Part shown: piece by piece, positions 16,918-26,994 of the stretch
Position numbering within the stretch: position 1 is the stretch's first letter
How the letters are laid out: the number at the start of each line of letters is the position of its first letter
Source of the DNA: Bacteroidota bacterium
GTDB taxonomy: Bacteria > Bacteroidota > Bacteroidia > Bacteroidales > JAAUTT01
Length of the DNA: 64,000 bases
Direction of reading: 5' to 3'
NCBI GenBank assembly: GCA_023429135.1
Contig: JAEYWD010000094.1
Coordinates: 180,040 to 244,039 of the forward strand
Notes under the pieces: model-generated
Told to the model about the DNA's origin: nothing
Database searches by the model: none
The model's input: only the letters and a program-made list of their open reading frames with translations
Made by a program: the position numbers and the translations under genes

Positions 16918-16935
16918 TCCCGATAGCTATCGGGA
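16918..16935. repeat. Perfect palindrome TCCCGATAGCTATCGGGA
   Basis: An 18-bp perfect palindrome between argE and argH, 34 bp before the argH ATG. The same word in altered form (TGATAGCAATCGGGA) is embedded in the repeat at 46859. It is a common dispersed palindrome in this phylum. Confidence 0.65.
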
Positions 16936-16969
16936 TTTCCATACAACCTTTTAAATAAATTTTGTACAC

Positions 16970-18304
16970 ATGAAACTCTGGGACAAAGGAATTGAAGTTA
17001 ACAAAGCAATAGAAGCGTTCACCGTTGGGCGGGATCGCGACATGGATCTTTACCTCGCCGAGTTTGACGTGCTGGGAACCATAGCACATATCACCATGCT
17101 CGAAAGTATCGGTTTGATTGATAAAACAGAGTTACCTGTGCTACTTGCCGAATTGAAAAATATCTATCATCAAATTAAGCGGGGAGAATTCAGTATAGAA
17201 GCCGATGTTGAAGATGTTCATTCGCAGGTAGAACTGATGCTTACCCAAAAGTTGGGCGATATGGGCAAGAAAGTCCATAGTGGCCGCTCGCGTAACGACC
17301 AGGTGCTTGTCGACTGCAAACTTTTTATCAGGAACGAAATTAAAGAGATAGTCGAAAATGTAAAAACGCTGTTCGAAAAGCTTCTTGAACAGAGTGAAAA
17401 ATACAAAGGTGTGCTGATGCCTGGTTACACCCATCTTCAGGTTGCCATGCCTTCTTCCTTCGGTCTTTGGTTTGGCGCTTATGCCGAAAGCCTGAAAGAC
17501 GATCTTCATCTGCTTTATGCTGCCTGGAAAGCAGCCAATCAAAATCCCCTGGGTTCTGCTGCCGGCTATGGTTCTTCCTTCCCTCTAAACCGGCAAATGA
17601 CGACCGACCTGCTTGGATTCGACAATCTCAACTACAATGTGGTTTATGCCCAGATGGGCCGCGGCAAAACCGAAAAAACAGTTGCTTTTGCCATGAGTTC
17701 GGTAGCTGCAACACTGTCGCGCATGGCTTACGATCTCTGCATGTACATGAGCCAGAATTTTGCTTTTGTTGGATTGCCCGACGAACTTACAACCGGCTCG
17801 AGCATTATGCCTCACAAGAAAAATCCTGATGTATTTGAACTTACCCGGGCCAAATGCAATAAAATTCAGGCACTCCCCTATGAGCTTACCATGCTTATAA
17901 ATAATTTACCCTCGGGATATTTCCGCGATATGCAGATCCTGAAGGAATCTCTCTTTCCTTCCTTTTCGCAGTTGAACGATTGCCTGGAGATTATGACCTT
18001 TATGGCGGATAAGCTAAAAATTAACCGCGATATACTCAACGATCCCAAATATAAATACCTGTTCAGTGTTGAAGAGGTAGACAAGTTGGTCTTACAGGGA
18101 TTACCTTTCCGCGATGCTTATAAGAAAGTTGGCTTTGAAATCAACGAAGGGAAATTCGATCCCGAGAAGGCGGTTTCCCATTCTCATGAAGGCAGCATAG
18201 GTAACCTTTGTACCGAAGAAATAAAAACGCTGTTCGGGTCTGCTTACGCTCAGTTTAATTTCGGGAATGTTGAATCGGCGATAAAGTCATTGCTCGAAAA
18301 ATAG
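16970..18304 (+). CDS. argH: Argininosuccinate lyase
   Basis: Splits argininosuccinate into arginine and fumarate, the last step of arginine synthesis. The 444-residue protein of the fumarase/aspartase superfamily has SGRSRNDQ (104-111), GYTHLQ (152-157) and the signature loop GSSIMPHKKNP (276-286) with the mobile catalytic serine. Length is normal. It is the last gene of the arg/pro cluster and ends 17 bp from a convergent gene. Confidence 0.96.
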   Translation: MKLWDKGIEVNKAIEAFTVGRDRDMDLYLAEFDVLGTIAHITMLESIGLIDKTELPVLLAELKNIYHQIKRGEFSIEADVEDVHSQVELMLTQKLGDMGKKVHSGRSRNDQVLVDCKLFIRNEIKEIVENVKTLFEKLLEQSEKYKGVLMPGYTHLQVAMPSSFGLWFGAYAESLKDDLHLLYAAWKAANQNPLGSAAGYGSSFPLNRQMTTDLLGFDNLNYNVVYAQMGRGKTEKTVAFAMSSVAATLSRMAYDLCMYMSQNFAFVGLPDELTTGSSIMPHKKNPDVFELTRAKCNKIQALPYELTMLINNLPSGYFRDMQILKESLFPSFSQLNDCLEIMTFMADKLKINRDILNDPKYKYLFSVEEVDKLVLQGLPFRDAYKKVGFEINEGKFDPEKAVSHSHEGSIGNLCTEEIKTLFGSAYAQFNFGNVESAIKSLLEK

Positions 18305-18321
18305 ACAAGTACGAATATTCG

Positions 18322-18978
18322 TTACTTCAGATCGTTCGCATTAAGAAATTTTATGAGTGCAATAACATCATCTGTTTTTTTGAAATCTGACTTATGCTCT
18401 TTCACAAAATTCTGAATCTGAACTTTTTTATCAGGAAGAATTTTGCTTAATTGTTTCTCGTTGATAAAGCTCCGGAATTTGCCATTTGCTCTTATCCAAT
18501 AAAGAGTAGCGTCTTTGGTTGTATAATTATCGGGCAGCTTCAATTTGTAAAGAGTTCCTCCTGCAGATAGGGTCGATATAGAAGTAACTGCCGAGGTTTG
18601 AGATGTTCCACCGTATCCTGCCTGTTTACCACCATCCATCAACGTTTTCCTGTGTTGTATTAACAAAGCTATTGAACCCGGACAAGCTACTTCGTAAAAC
18701 TTCTTATTTACTGGAATAAAAATATGTTTGTTCAAATAAACAGTATCGATTGTTTCAAGATTTGTTAAAGCCAGAAAATTATCATTCTGCTTAAAAATCA
18801 TTTCTTCGGTAAGGGTATTGTAATTCATATCGGCATATTCGTATCCTCCCATCTTCATTTTAACGGCTGCTTTACTGAAGTTTGCAAACAAATAATGAGG
18901 AGGGATAGTAACGGAATTCAATTGTGCATAAATCAAAGCCGGAGCAAAACAAAACAGAATCAAAATTAGCTTTTTCAT
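18322..18978 (-). CDS. Secreted protein of unknown function
   Basis: A 218-residue protein with a signal peptide (about residues 1-18, ending IYAQ). The mature part is beta-rich, with a Gly/Ser/Thr stretch near residues 115-140 (YGGTSQTSAVTSISTLS) and a basic amphipathic C-terminal region (residues ~165-215). I do not recognise the family. It is transcribed convergently with argH and divergently from carB, so it is probably a single-gene unit. Confidence 0.7.
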   Translation of the reverse strand: MKKLILILFCFAPALIYAQLNSVTIPPHYLFANFSKAAVKMKMGGYEYADMNYNTLTEEMIFKQNDNFLALTNLETIDTVYLNKHIFIPVNKKFYEVACPGSIALLIQHRKTLMDGGKQAGYGGTSQTSAVTSISTLSAGGTLYKLKLPDNYTTKDATLYWIRANGKFRSFINEKQLSKILPDKKVQIQNFVKEHKSDFKKTDDVIALIKFLNANDLK

Positions 18979-19161
18979 AAATGGGTTAAAGTTGATAAGG
19001 AATGAGTAGCATTTGTAAATCTTTCAACTCACCTAAATTAGAGATTGAATCGTATCTTGTTAACTATTTTTGTTTTTATTCTTTTTTAAGTGTTGCAAAA
19101 CATATATTTTTACGGCCTGGATAAAAAGGTGTAATTTTAGCAAATTATTAAGGAGAAATAA

Positions 19162-22100
19162 ATGGATAAAAGCGTAAAGAAAGTAGTAGTGCTGGGATCC
19201 GGGGCACTCAAAATTGGTGAAGCTGGTGAATTCGATTATTCCGGTTCTCAGGCATTAAAAGCATTAAAAGAAGAAGGTGTTTATACAGTTCTGATTAACC
19301 CCAATATTGCGACAGTTCAAACAACCGAAGGTATAGCCGATAAGATCTACTTTCTGCCGGTAACTCCTTATTTTGTTGAAAAAGTAATTGCAAAAGAAAA
19401 ACCCGACGGCATACTGTTATCGTTTGGCGGACAAACTGCTTTAAACTGCGGTATAGCACTATTCAAAGCCAATATTTTCGAAAAATATAACGTTCGCGTT
19501 TTAGGCACCCCCATCCAGGCAATTATGGATACCGAGGACCGCGATTTATTTGTAAATAAGCTAAACGAAATAAATGTAAAAACGGCGCGCAGCGTTGCAG
19601 CCTCTTCTCTGGAAGACGCAGTTGCAGCGGCCAACAAACTTGGATATCCTCTTATTGTAAGAGCCGCTTATGCTCTGGGTGGTTTAGGAAGCGGATTCTG
19701 TTCCAATGAAGATGAGCTTCGTAAACTGGTTTCAAAAGCTTTTGCATACAGTAACCAGGTTTTGGTTGAAGAATCGCTCAAAGGATGGAAAGAAATTGAA
19801 TACGAAGTTGTTCGAGACTGTTACGATAATTGTATCACCGTTTGTAACATGGAGAACTTCGACCCGCTGGGAATTCACACCGGCGAAAGTATTGTGGTTG
19901 CTCCCTCACAAACACTGAGCAACAGCGAATATCATAAATTACGCCGTTTATCCATTCAAATTATCCGTCACATCGGTATCGTGGGCGAATGTAATGTTCA
20001 ATACGCGCTCGATCCTCATTCGGAAGATTACCGTGTTATCGAGGTGAATGCCCGTCTGTCGCGTTCGTCAGCTCTCGCATCGAAAGCAACCGGTTATCCG
20101 CTCGCTTTTGTAGCTGCTAAACTGGCTTTAAGTTACGGATTGCCCGAACTTAAAAACTCAATCACCAAAACCACTTCGGCCTTCTTTGAACCTGCACTCG
20201 ACTATATCGTTTGTAAAATTCCCCGCTGGGATTTGAACAAGTTCGTAGGGGTATCCAAAGAAATCGGTTCGTCGATGAAGAGTGTGGGCGAGGTTATGTC
20301 CATTGGCCGTTCGTTCGAGGAAGCTATTCAGAAAGGTCTCCGCATGATTGGTCAGGGTATGCACGGCTTTACCGGAAACAAGGATCTCAAGTTTGCCGAC
20401 ATCGACAAAGAGCTCTCCAATCCAACCGATATGCGAATCTTTGTAATCGCCAATGCCTTCGAAAGAGGTTATTCGGTCGACAGGATTCACGATCTCACCA
20501 AAATTGACAAATGGTTCCTTATCAAGCTGCATAATATTTTCAGCCTGAAAAAGGAGCTCGAAAAATATAACACGCTCGACGAGCTTCCGACAGAACAGTT
20601 GAAGCATGCCAAGCAAATGGGTTTCTCCGATTTCCAGATTGCCCGTTTTGTGCTGAAAGGCGATAACGACCACATGGAAGATTATCTATTGAACGTTCGC
20701 AAGCACCGTAAGCAAAAAGGAATTGTTCCTTTTGTTAAGCAAATTGATACCCTTGCAGCCGAATATCCGGCGCAGACCAATTACCTGTACCTCACTTATA
20801 ATGCCAGTGAGCACGATGTTGATTTTGCCCGCGATAACAAATCGGTAGTGGTGCTTGGTTCGGGGGCATACCGTATCGGCAGCTCGGTAGAGTTCGACTG
20901 GTGCGGTGTAAGTGCTTTAAATACTATCAAGCAGCAGGGTTACCGTTCGGTGATGATTAACTTCAACCCCGAAACAGTAAGTACTGACTATGATGTGTGC
21001 GACCGGCTGTTCTTCGATGAACTTTCGCTCGAACGCGTACTCGACATTGTTGAACTCGAAGCTCCAAAAGGAGTAATTATATCCACAGGAGGGCAGATCC
21101 CAAATAACCTGGCGATCCGACTCTTCAATCAGCATGTTCCTATTCTTGGAACTTCGCCACTTTCAATCGACCGTGCTGAGGACCGCCACAAGTTCTCGAT
21201 GATGTGCGATAATCTGCGGATTGACCAGCCACGCTGGAAAGAGCTTACCACCATCGAAGACATTTATGATTTTATCGATGAAGTTGGTTTCCCGGTGCTG
21301 ATCCGTCCTTCATATGTACTTTCGGGTGCCGCTATGAACGTTGTATCCAACAGAGAAGAATTGAAACACTTCCTCGAACTTGCCGCAAATGTTTCTAAAC
21401 GTTACCCGGTTGTGGTTTCCGAATTCATTCAGAATGCAAAGGAAATTGAAGTAGATGCAGTAGCCCGCGATGGTGAAATAATGGCCTATGCCATTTCGGA
21501 ACATATCGAATTTGCAGGAGTTCACAGTGGTGACGCTACTATGGTTTTCCCACCACAGAAAATCTATTTTGAAACTGTTCGCCGTATCAAGAGAATTACA
21601 GTTAAAATCGCTAAAGAACTTAATATTTCCGGGCCTTTCAACATCCAGTTCCTTGCCAAGGATAATGATATCAAGGTAATTGAATGTAACCTGCGTGCAT
21701 CACGCTCCATGCCTTTTGTTTCCAAGGTATTGAAGGCAAACCTGATCGACCTTGCGACAAGAATTATGCTTGGCGCTCCGGCCGAAAAACTCGATAAGTC
21801 AATCTTCGAAATAGATTACATTGGTGTTAAAGCGCCTCAGTTCTCGTTTCACCGTTTGTTAAAAGCCGATCCTGTTCTTGGTGTTGAAATGGCTTCGACA
21901 GGAGAAGTTGGTTGCATTGGCGACGATTATTACGAAACTCTTCTGAAGTCCATGCTTTCAGTTGGTTATACCATTCCGAAGAAAAATATTCTTCTTTCCA
22001 CAGGTACAGCCCGCGATAAGGTTGAATTGCTCAATAGCGCCAAAATGCTTGTTGAAAAGGGATATAACCTATTTGCAACTAAAGGGTCGGCCGAATACCT

Positions 22101-22380
22101 TCGTACAAATGGGGTGGAGGTTACTGCCCTGCATTGGCCCGATGAAGATAAAGAACCTAACACGCTAGATTATATCCGCCAGAAAAAGATTGATTTGGTA
22201 ATAAATGTTCCAAAGAATCTTTCGAAGCAGGAGTTAAATAACGACTATACCATCCGCCGCAGTGCAGTGGATTACAATATCCCACTTATTACCAATGCCC
22301 GTGTTGCCAGCGCATTTTTAACCGCCATCTGCAAACGCAGCATGGACGATATTAAAATTAAGAGCTGGGACGAGTATTAG
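19162..22380 (+). CDS. carB: Carbamoyl-phosphate synthase large subunit
   Basis: The 1072-residue large subunit makes carbamoyl phosphate from bicarbonate, ATP and glutamine-derived ammonia, feeding ArgF' and pyrimidine synthesis. It has two homologous ATP-grasp halves. The first begins near GSGALKIGEAGEFDYSG and the second near GSGAYRIGSSVEFDW. A C-terminal MGS-like allosteric domain begins around residue 930. A strong Shine-Dalgarno AAGGAG precedes ATG 19162 by 7 bp. The small subunit carA is not in the window. Having carB beside the arg cluster fits its role as carbamoyl donor. Confidence 0.97.
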   Translation: MDKSVKKVVVLGSGALKIGEAGEFDYSGSQALKALKEEGVYTVLINPNIATVQTTEGIADKIYFLPVTPYFVEKVIAKEKPDGILLSFGGQTALNCGIALFKANIFEKYNVRVLGTPIQAIMDTEDRDLFVNKLNEINVKTARSVAASSLEDAVAAANKLGYPLIVRAAYALGGLGSGFCSNEDELRKLVSKAFAYSNQVLVEESLKGWKEIEYEVVRDCYDNCITVCNMENFDPLGIHTGESIVVAPSQTLSNSEYHKLRRLSIQIIRHIGIVGECNVQYALDPHSEDYRVIEVNARLSRSSALASKATGYPLAFVAAKLALSYGLPELKNSITKTTSAFFEPALDYIVCKIPRWDLNKFVGVSKEIGSSMKSVGEVMSIGRSFEEAIQKGLRMIGQGMHGFTGNKDLKFADIDKELSNPTDMRIFVIANAFERGYSVDRIHDLTKIDKWFLIKLHNIFSLKKELEKYNTLDELPTEQLKHAKQMGFSDFQIARFVLKGDNDHMEDYLLNVRKHRKQKGIVPFVKQIDTLAAEYPAQTNYLYLTYNASEHDVDFARDNKSVVVLGSGAYRIGSSVEFDWCGVSALNTIKQQGYRSVMINFNPETVSTDYDVCDRLFFDELSLERVLDIVELEAPKGVIISTGGQIPNNLAIRLFNQHVPILGTSPLSIDRAEDRHKFSMMCDNLRIDQPRWKELTTIEDIYDFIDEVGFPVLIRPSYVLSGAAMNVVSNREELKHFLELAANVSKRYPVVVSEFIQNAKEIEVDAVARDGEIMAYAISEHIEFAGVHSGDATMVFPPQKIYFETVRRIKRITVKIAKELNISGPFNIQFLAKDNDIKVIECNLRASRSMPFVSKVLKANLIDLATRIMLGAPAEKLDKSIFEIDYIGVKAPQFSFHRLLKADPVLGVEMASTGEVGCIGDDYYETLLKSMLSVGYTIPKKNILLSTGTARDKVELLNSAKMLVEKGYNLFATKGSAEYLRTNGVEVTALHWPDEDKEPNTLDYIRQKKIDLVINVPKNLSKQELNNDYTIRRSAVDYNIPLITNARVASAFLTAICKRSMDDIKIKSWDEY

Positions 22381-22382
22381 AT

Positions 22383-22557
22383 TAGCTTTTAGTCGATAGA
22401 CGATAGTCCATAGTTAATACAAAAGTATTTTCTATGGACTTTTGCTTTAGAATAGCTTTTAGTCGATAGACGATAGTCCATAGCCAAATGCAGGAATACA
22501 GGCCGTTGGCCAACAATTGTACTTTGTATTGACTATCGACCATTGTCTATCGACTAA
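22383..22557. repeat. GTCGATAG/CTATGGACT repeat cluster with direct and inverted copies
   Basis: A ~31-bp unit (TTTAGTCGATAGACGATAG followed by TCCATAG) occurs twice directly, near 22383-22413 and 22453-22483. Inverted copies (TCTATGGACT near 22430; GTCTATCGACTAAA near 22545) allow a long fold between carB and the convergent permease gene. Related words recur between pstS and pstC at 51264-51352. Confidence 0.7.
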
Positions 22558-22558
22558 A

Positions 22559-24196
22559 TTACACCTCAAACACCTCAATCTTCTTCCATTCAATTAATCG
22601 TATTCTACGGAACAAGAACCAGCAAATAACTCCTAATAAAGGGATTACCAGAAGAAAGCTTATGTGAAAATAAAGGAATAAGTAATGAATTCCTGAGACT
22701 GCTGCAGATACCGGAAGCAGAACCATGGCAACAAGCATGTTGGCATTGTTGGTTTTGTTAGCGTTATCGACAGTGAAAGGCAAATCGAATTTAAAGAGAA
22801 GTAATAGGCAGCAAAGACAAATGTAATTCATGAGCAATGCAGCAATAATTTCAATAATGATGGGCACTCCGTAAATATAGATTAGAACTGCGTTACAACC
22901 CAGATAAAGCGGAACAAACAGTTTAATGGAGATAGCTTTTAAAGTTGCCGAAACAACTTCTCCAGGCCTGTCCAACGGAATTATTTTATAGATCCAGGCT
23001 GATTTATAGTTGTCGCTGAATTTTACATTTGTGTAGACAATAAAAAGATAGAAAAGTGGGAAATACAGCAGAATGAGATAAAATTTATCATTTTCTCCCG
23101 AAAGCATATATTTAAACTGCGTGTAGAGCATTATTCCGAAAAATACGACCACAGAGCCCAGCATCGGATAAATCATCTGTTTGAACTTACGGTCGCGCCC
23201 GGCAATTTTCCATATTAACCCGAACATTGCAGCTTCATTGGAGGTACGGGTAAATAATTTCGCCAGATATGCTGAAATACTAAAACCGGAGGATTCCTTT
23301 GCAACATCTTTTATTTCGCCCTGATCCATTATCTGAAGCTTATTGCTAAAACCGGGAGCAAGTACTTTAATTACCAGCATCAATCCAAAAATTGGTATCA
23401 GAACACTAAGAGCGATATTTATAAGGCTGAACTGGTCGAAATTAAAGGTTATAAAAGCATTATTACTTGCGGCCATCCAGGTTGGAGGAAGAAGATACAT
23501 CCACCAGTCATGGGTTTCCAGCTTCAGATGTTTTAAGGTGTTAATGCTTTGGATGAAGAACTGGTACCCTCCCATCAGCACGATGGTAACCAGAATCTGA
23601 AAATAATTGATAATATCCTTGAATTTCTCGCCACTCACAATTCTCATTAAACCTAAATAAAGCAAATGAGTGACAAAAATAGCAAGCACAGAACTTAACA
23701 AGGTATTAACCAGAAAAATGATTACCGCCAGAAAATTAAACTTAAAAAGAATTGTAATGCACGGAATAATTGCAAACGAGGCAGCAAAACCCAGCACATA
23801 AACGCTGATATGCATAATGCGGGCCATCAGATATGTTTTTTCTGAAACAGGCCTCGGTAAAATGATGGTATTGTCGCGCGTGTCGAGCATTACAGTGCTG
23901 AAATCGGCAATCATATGAAGACATAGCATAAAAATAAAAAAGGTATAAGCCAGCAGAAAAGCAGGAAAACTGGCATCGCCAACTCCAATAATAATGGAAG
24001 CTACACCTCCGAAAAACACATACAACAGGTATTGCAGCCACAAGGTATAATTTGGTTCTTTCGACCGGCTGTTTACCACTTGTTTGCGGTTGTCCATCAG
24101 AAATTTGATACGAAATATCTGTACTACCTGGTTCACATCCACATCCGACCGGAACAGAGGCAGGAGTTTCAGGAAAAAAATTACTATTCTTTGCAT
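22559..24196 (-). CDS. ABC exporter permease subunit
   Basis: A 545-residue integral membrane protein with about ten to twelve hydrophobic helices separated by short basic loops and a soluble loop near residues 295-340. It follows the ATPase gene after 5 bp, so the two form one transporter. The pattern resembles large ABC-2-type or putative ABC exporter permeases; I see no substrate-binding protein, which argues for export. The substrate is unknown. Confidence 0.8.
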   Translation of the reverse strand: MQRIVIFFLKLLPLFRSDVDVNQVVQIFRIKFLMDNRKQVVNSRSKEPNYTLWLQYLLYVFFGGVASIIIGVGDASFPAFLLAYTFFIFMLCLHMIADFSTVMLDTRDNTIILPRPVSEKTYLMARIMHISVYVLGFAASFAIIPCITILFKFNFLAVIIFLVNTLLSSVLAIFVTHLLYLGLMRIVSGEKFKDIINYFQILVTIVLMGGYQFFIQSINTLKHLKLETHDWWMYLLPPTWMAASNNAFITFNFDQFSLINIALSVLIPIFGLMLVIKVLAPGFSNKLQIMDQGEIKDVAKESSGFSISAYLAKLFTRTSNEAAMFGLIWKIAGRDRKFKQMIYPMLGSVVVFFGIMLYTQFKYMLSGENDKFYLILLYFPLFYLFIVYTNVKFSDNYKSAWIYKIIPLDRPGEVVSATLKAISIKLFVPLYLGCNAVLIYIYGVPIIIEIIAALLMNYICLCCLLLLFKFDLPFTVDNANKTNNANMLVAMVLLPVSAAVSGIHYLFLYFHISFLLVIPLLGVICWFLFRRIRLIEWKKIEVFEV

Positions 24197-24201
24197 GACT
24201 C

Positions 24202-24993
24202 CTACTTTGTTTTGGCTATCTCGTGAACAATTTCTTCGGCTTTAGCAGTTTGATCTTCGCTACCTGTGAGCTTTGAGAAAAGCATTTCGAGGGATTTTTC
24301 GTTGCTTTTACTGTTCAGTTCTTCGAAAGAACCGTCGGCAATTACTTCGCCATTGGCGATAAGAATGATGCGATCGGATATTTTCTCCACCACATCCATA
24401 ATGTGCGAGCTGTAAAAAATAGTTTTCCCCTCGTTAGCCAATTGACGGAGCACCTCCTTGACAATTATTACCGAATTTGCATCGAGTCCGCTTAAAGGTT
24501 CATCAAGGAAAATAATTTCAGGGTTGTGAATTAAACCTGAAATGAGCAGCACCTTTTGTTTCATACCTTTCGAAAAGGTATTCATGCGTTGGTTTTTCGA
24601 AGCTTTGAGTTCAAGCAATTCCAGCAACTTACCGGCCTTTTCATCAGTCTCGGTTTCATTCATCCCATAAAGTTGCCCTATAAACTGCAAATATTCTATG
24701 GGCGTTAAAACATCATACAGGGCAGCATTTTCGGGAATGTAGCCTATCTTTCTTTTAATGGCCAGGGCATCTTTGCGGATATCCATTCCCATTATGGAAA
24801 CATCGCCGGTGAAGTCGGCAATGATACCCGAGAGAATTTTAATGGTAGTTGATTTCCCTGCTCCGTTTGGTCCAATGTAACCTATAATTTTCCCCGGGAA
24901 TACATCGAACGAAATATTGTTGAGGGCAACTTTACTCTGGCTGAAACGGCCATAGGTTTTGGAGACATTTTTAAACGAAATAATTGGATCCAT
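24202..24993 (-). CDS. ABC transporter ATP-binding protein
   Basis: A 263-residue nucleotide-binding subunit of the ABC-2/CcmA-like type. Walker A is GPNGAGKST (about 42-50). The signature position has the divergent form TFSKGMKQK, as often in ABC-2 ATPases. Walker B is IIFLDEPLSGLD, and the switch histidine is in YSSHIMD. It lies directly upstream of the large permease, and together they likely make an efflux pump of unknown substrate. Confidence 0.9.
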   Translation of the reverse strand: MDPIISFKNVSKTYGRFSQSKVALNNISFDVFPGKIIGYIGPNGAGKSTTIKILSGIIADFTGDVSIMGMDIRKDALAIKRKIGYIPENAALYDVLTPIEYLQFIGQLYGMNETETDEKAGKLLELLELKASKNQRMNTFSKGMKQKVLLISGLIHNPEIIFLDEPLSGLDANSVIIVKEVLRQLANEGKTIFYSSHIMDVVEKISDRIILIANGEVIADGSFEELNSKSNEKSLEMLFSKLTGSEDQTAKAEEIVHEIAKTK

Positions 24994-25179
24994 TGATTTT
25001 TGAATTTATCAGAGCTAAAATATCAAAAATCAGGGAACTTTTCCAAATCTCTTGTTCTATTTCACTATTGTCGGGTAAAAAATATTTTTAAGAATTAATG
25101 AATAGATTTCTCATTACGTTACTTATGACAGATTTTACTAAAATACAATCAAACAGCCAAATGTTACTTTTTTACTCAC

Positions 25180-25292
25180 TATCGTTCGTGAGAACGGCTA
25201 CGCCTAAGTTGTGACCAAAAAAAACCAAAAAAGTCTTTGACGGCGAGAACGCGCTCCGTCTCCTGCGTCGACTTCACTTGAACGGCTCGCCG
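25180..25292. repeat. Repetitive intergenic block with a 32-bp element shared with 41891
   Basis: Bases 25180-25211 match 41891-41922 at about 24 of 32 positions, with the end CGCCTAAGTT identical. Downstream, CGGCGAG (25241-25247) and CTCGCCG (25286-25292) are perfect inverted arms. The rest of the 24994-25444 gap is A/T-rich with no convincing ORF, promoter or RNA. Confidence 0.5.
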
Positions 25293-25444
25293 CCAGCAAG
25301 GAATTTGTATTTAAGGCTTCGCCATGCTTTGATTAAAGATTTTAGCCAAAGAAAAGGCATAGCTTCTTCTCTCAGTCATTAACCCATTATGCCCCATTTC
25401 CCTGAGGTCAGGTCTCTAAATGACAATGAAGCAGTTAACTTGAA

Positions 25445-26908
25445 CTAACCATGAAAACCGATGTTCTTATAGAAATTGTGCAGTGAATCGACTGAATCGG
25501 ACAAAATAGAAAGTTTATCGCCTTCCTTAATCACCGTGTCGCCTTCAGGCTGGAAATAGTTTTCGCCCCGATGAATCATGGATATTACATTCCCTTTTGG
25601 TATAGACAGGTCGATGATGGTTTTGTTGATGCACTTATAACCTGGTTTTACATCCACTTCAATCATAATGGATTTTACTTTATTGGCCAGCTCGCTGTCG
25701 AGGGTTGATTTTTTGCGGATACTCATTGGCACTGCCAAATTTAAGAGCTTTGCCACCCAGGGAATTGTTGTACCCTGAATTAATACCGAAAGTGCCGAAA
25801 TAAAAAATACCAGGTTAAATATCAAATCGGCGTTGGGAATATCAGCATCGAGGGCATAAATAGCAAGAATTACCGGCACAGCTCCCCTCAATCCCACCCA
25901 CGAAATAAAAAGCTTCGACCGGTTGTTGAAATGCGAAAAGCTCAGCGATAAAAATACTGCCAGGGGCCTTGCAACAAGGATAATGAAAAGTGCAATAATC
26001 ACCCCGCTACCTATAAGCGGAATCAACTGCTTGGGAAAGACCAGCAAACCCAATGTGAGAAACATAATTATCTGCATTAACCACGCTTGCCCGTCGAAGT
26101 GTTTGGTAAGACTGCGTTTGTGGATAAACTCTTTGTTTCCCAGAATAACAGCAGCGATGTAAACGGAAAGGAAGCCATTTCCTCCAATAAAGTCGGAAAA
26201 AGAAAAGGTAAACAAAGCGCAGGCAAGCATTAGCACAGGATAAAGGCCATCGAAGTCGAGTTTTATCCGGGTAAACGCCTTATGAATGAGATAGCCCATA
26301 AGAACACCAAAAGCACCTCCCAGAACAAACTGTTTGAAGAACAATGGAAGTGTTGCCCAGAACGAACCACTCTGGTGCTGAATGAGAAAGATATAAAAAA
26401 TCGTCAGAAAATAGGCCATAGGGTCGTTGCTGCCGCTTTCGAATTCGAGAAGAGGCCGGATGTTTCCTTTGAGACCCGATTTTTTCGAACGCAGAATAGT
26501 AAATACCGAAGCTGCATCGGTAGAGGAAATAATGGAACCCAGCAGCAAACCCTCGTAAATAGTCAGATCGGTAACCAGGGTAACAAATATGCCTACAAAA
26601 GTGGATGTAAGCAGCACCCCCAGAGTAGATAAAACCACACCACGCCAGAGAATGGGTTTGATGTCGGAATACCGAGTATCGAGACCTCCCGAGAACAGTA
26701 TGAGAATAAGGGCAATAATTCCGATAAGTTTGGCAATGTGGTAATCATAAAAGAAAATCCCTCCGATACCATCCGATCCTGCCAGCATACCAACCCCCAA
26801 AAATAGAAGCATAGACGGGAAACCAAATTTATTTGATTTACTCGCCATCACACTTATGATTAACAGCAGCGACCCTAACAGAATAATATTGTCGAAAGTA
26901 AAATCCAT
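25445..26908 (-). CDS. Potassium/proton antiporter, CvrA/NhaP2 type
   Basis: A 487-residue CPA1-family antiporter. About twelve membrane helices fill residues 1-390, including the conserved STDAASVF and FESGSNDPMAY segments that carry the transport aspartates. The C-terminal ~85 residues form a soluble TrkA-C domain (from about IEVDVKPGYKC), which in this family senses ligands or pH. The likely role is K+ (or Na+) efflux against protons at the inner membrane. It appears to be a single gene. Confidence 0.9.
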   Translation of the reverse strand: MDFTFDNIILLGSLLLIISVMASKSNKFGFPSMLLFLGVGMLAGSDGIGGIFFYDYHIAKLIGIIALILILFSGGLDTRYSDIKPILWRGVVLSTLGVLLTSTFVGIFVTLVTDLTIYEGLLLGSIISSTDAASVFTILRSKKSGLKGNIRPLLEFESGSNDPMAYFLTIFYIFLIQHQSGSFWATLPLFFKQFVLGGAFGVLMGYLIHKAFTRIKLDFDGLYPVLMLACALFTFSFSDFIGGNGFLSVYIAAVILGNKEFIHKRSLTKHFDGQAWLMQIIMFLTLGLLVFPKQLIPLIGSGVIIALFIILVARPLAVFLSLSFSHFNNRSKLFISWVGLRGAVPVILAIYALDADIPNADLIFNLVFFISALSVLIQGTTIPWVAKLLNLAVPMSIRKKSTLDSELANKVKSIMIEVDVKPGYKCINKTIIDLSIPKGNVISMIHRGENYFQPEGDTVIKEGDKLSILSDSVDSLHNFYKNIGFHG

Positions 26909-26994
26909 CCGTTTCCTTTATCTGTAAAAATACGAAATTGTAATTTTAAAGAGCAACGAAAGGTTAATAAGGTTCAGTGATTAACCTGTTTATT

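Noticed and set aside
19132..19139. TAATTTTA as a carB -7 box
   Set aside because: Only a 7 of 8 match with TTTA instead of TTTG upstream in very AT-rich sequence, so I did not list it as a feature.
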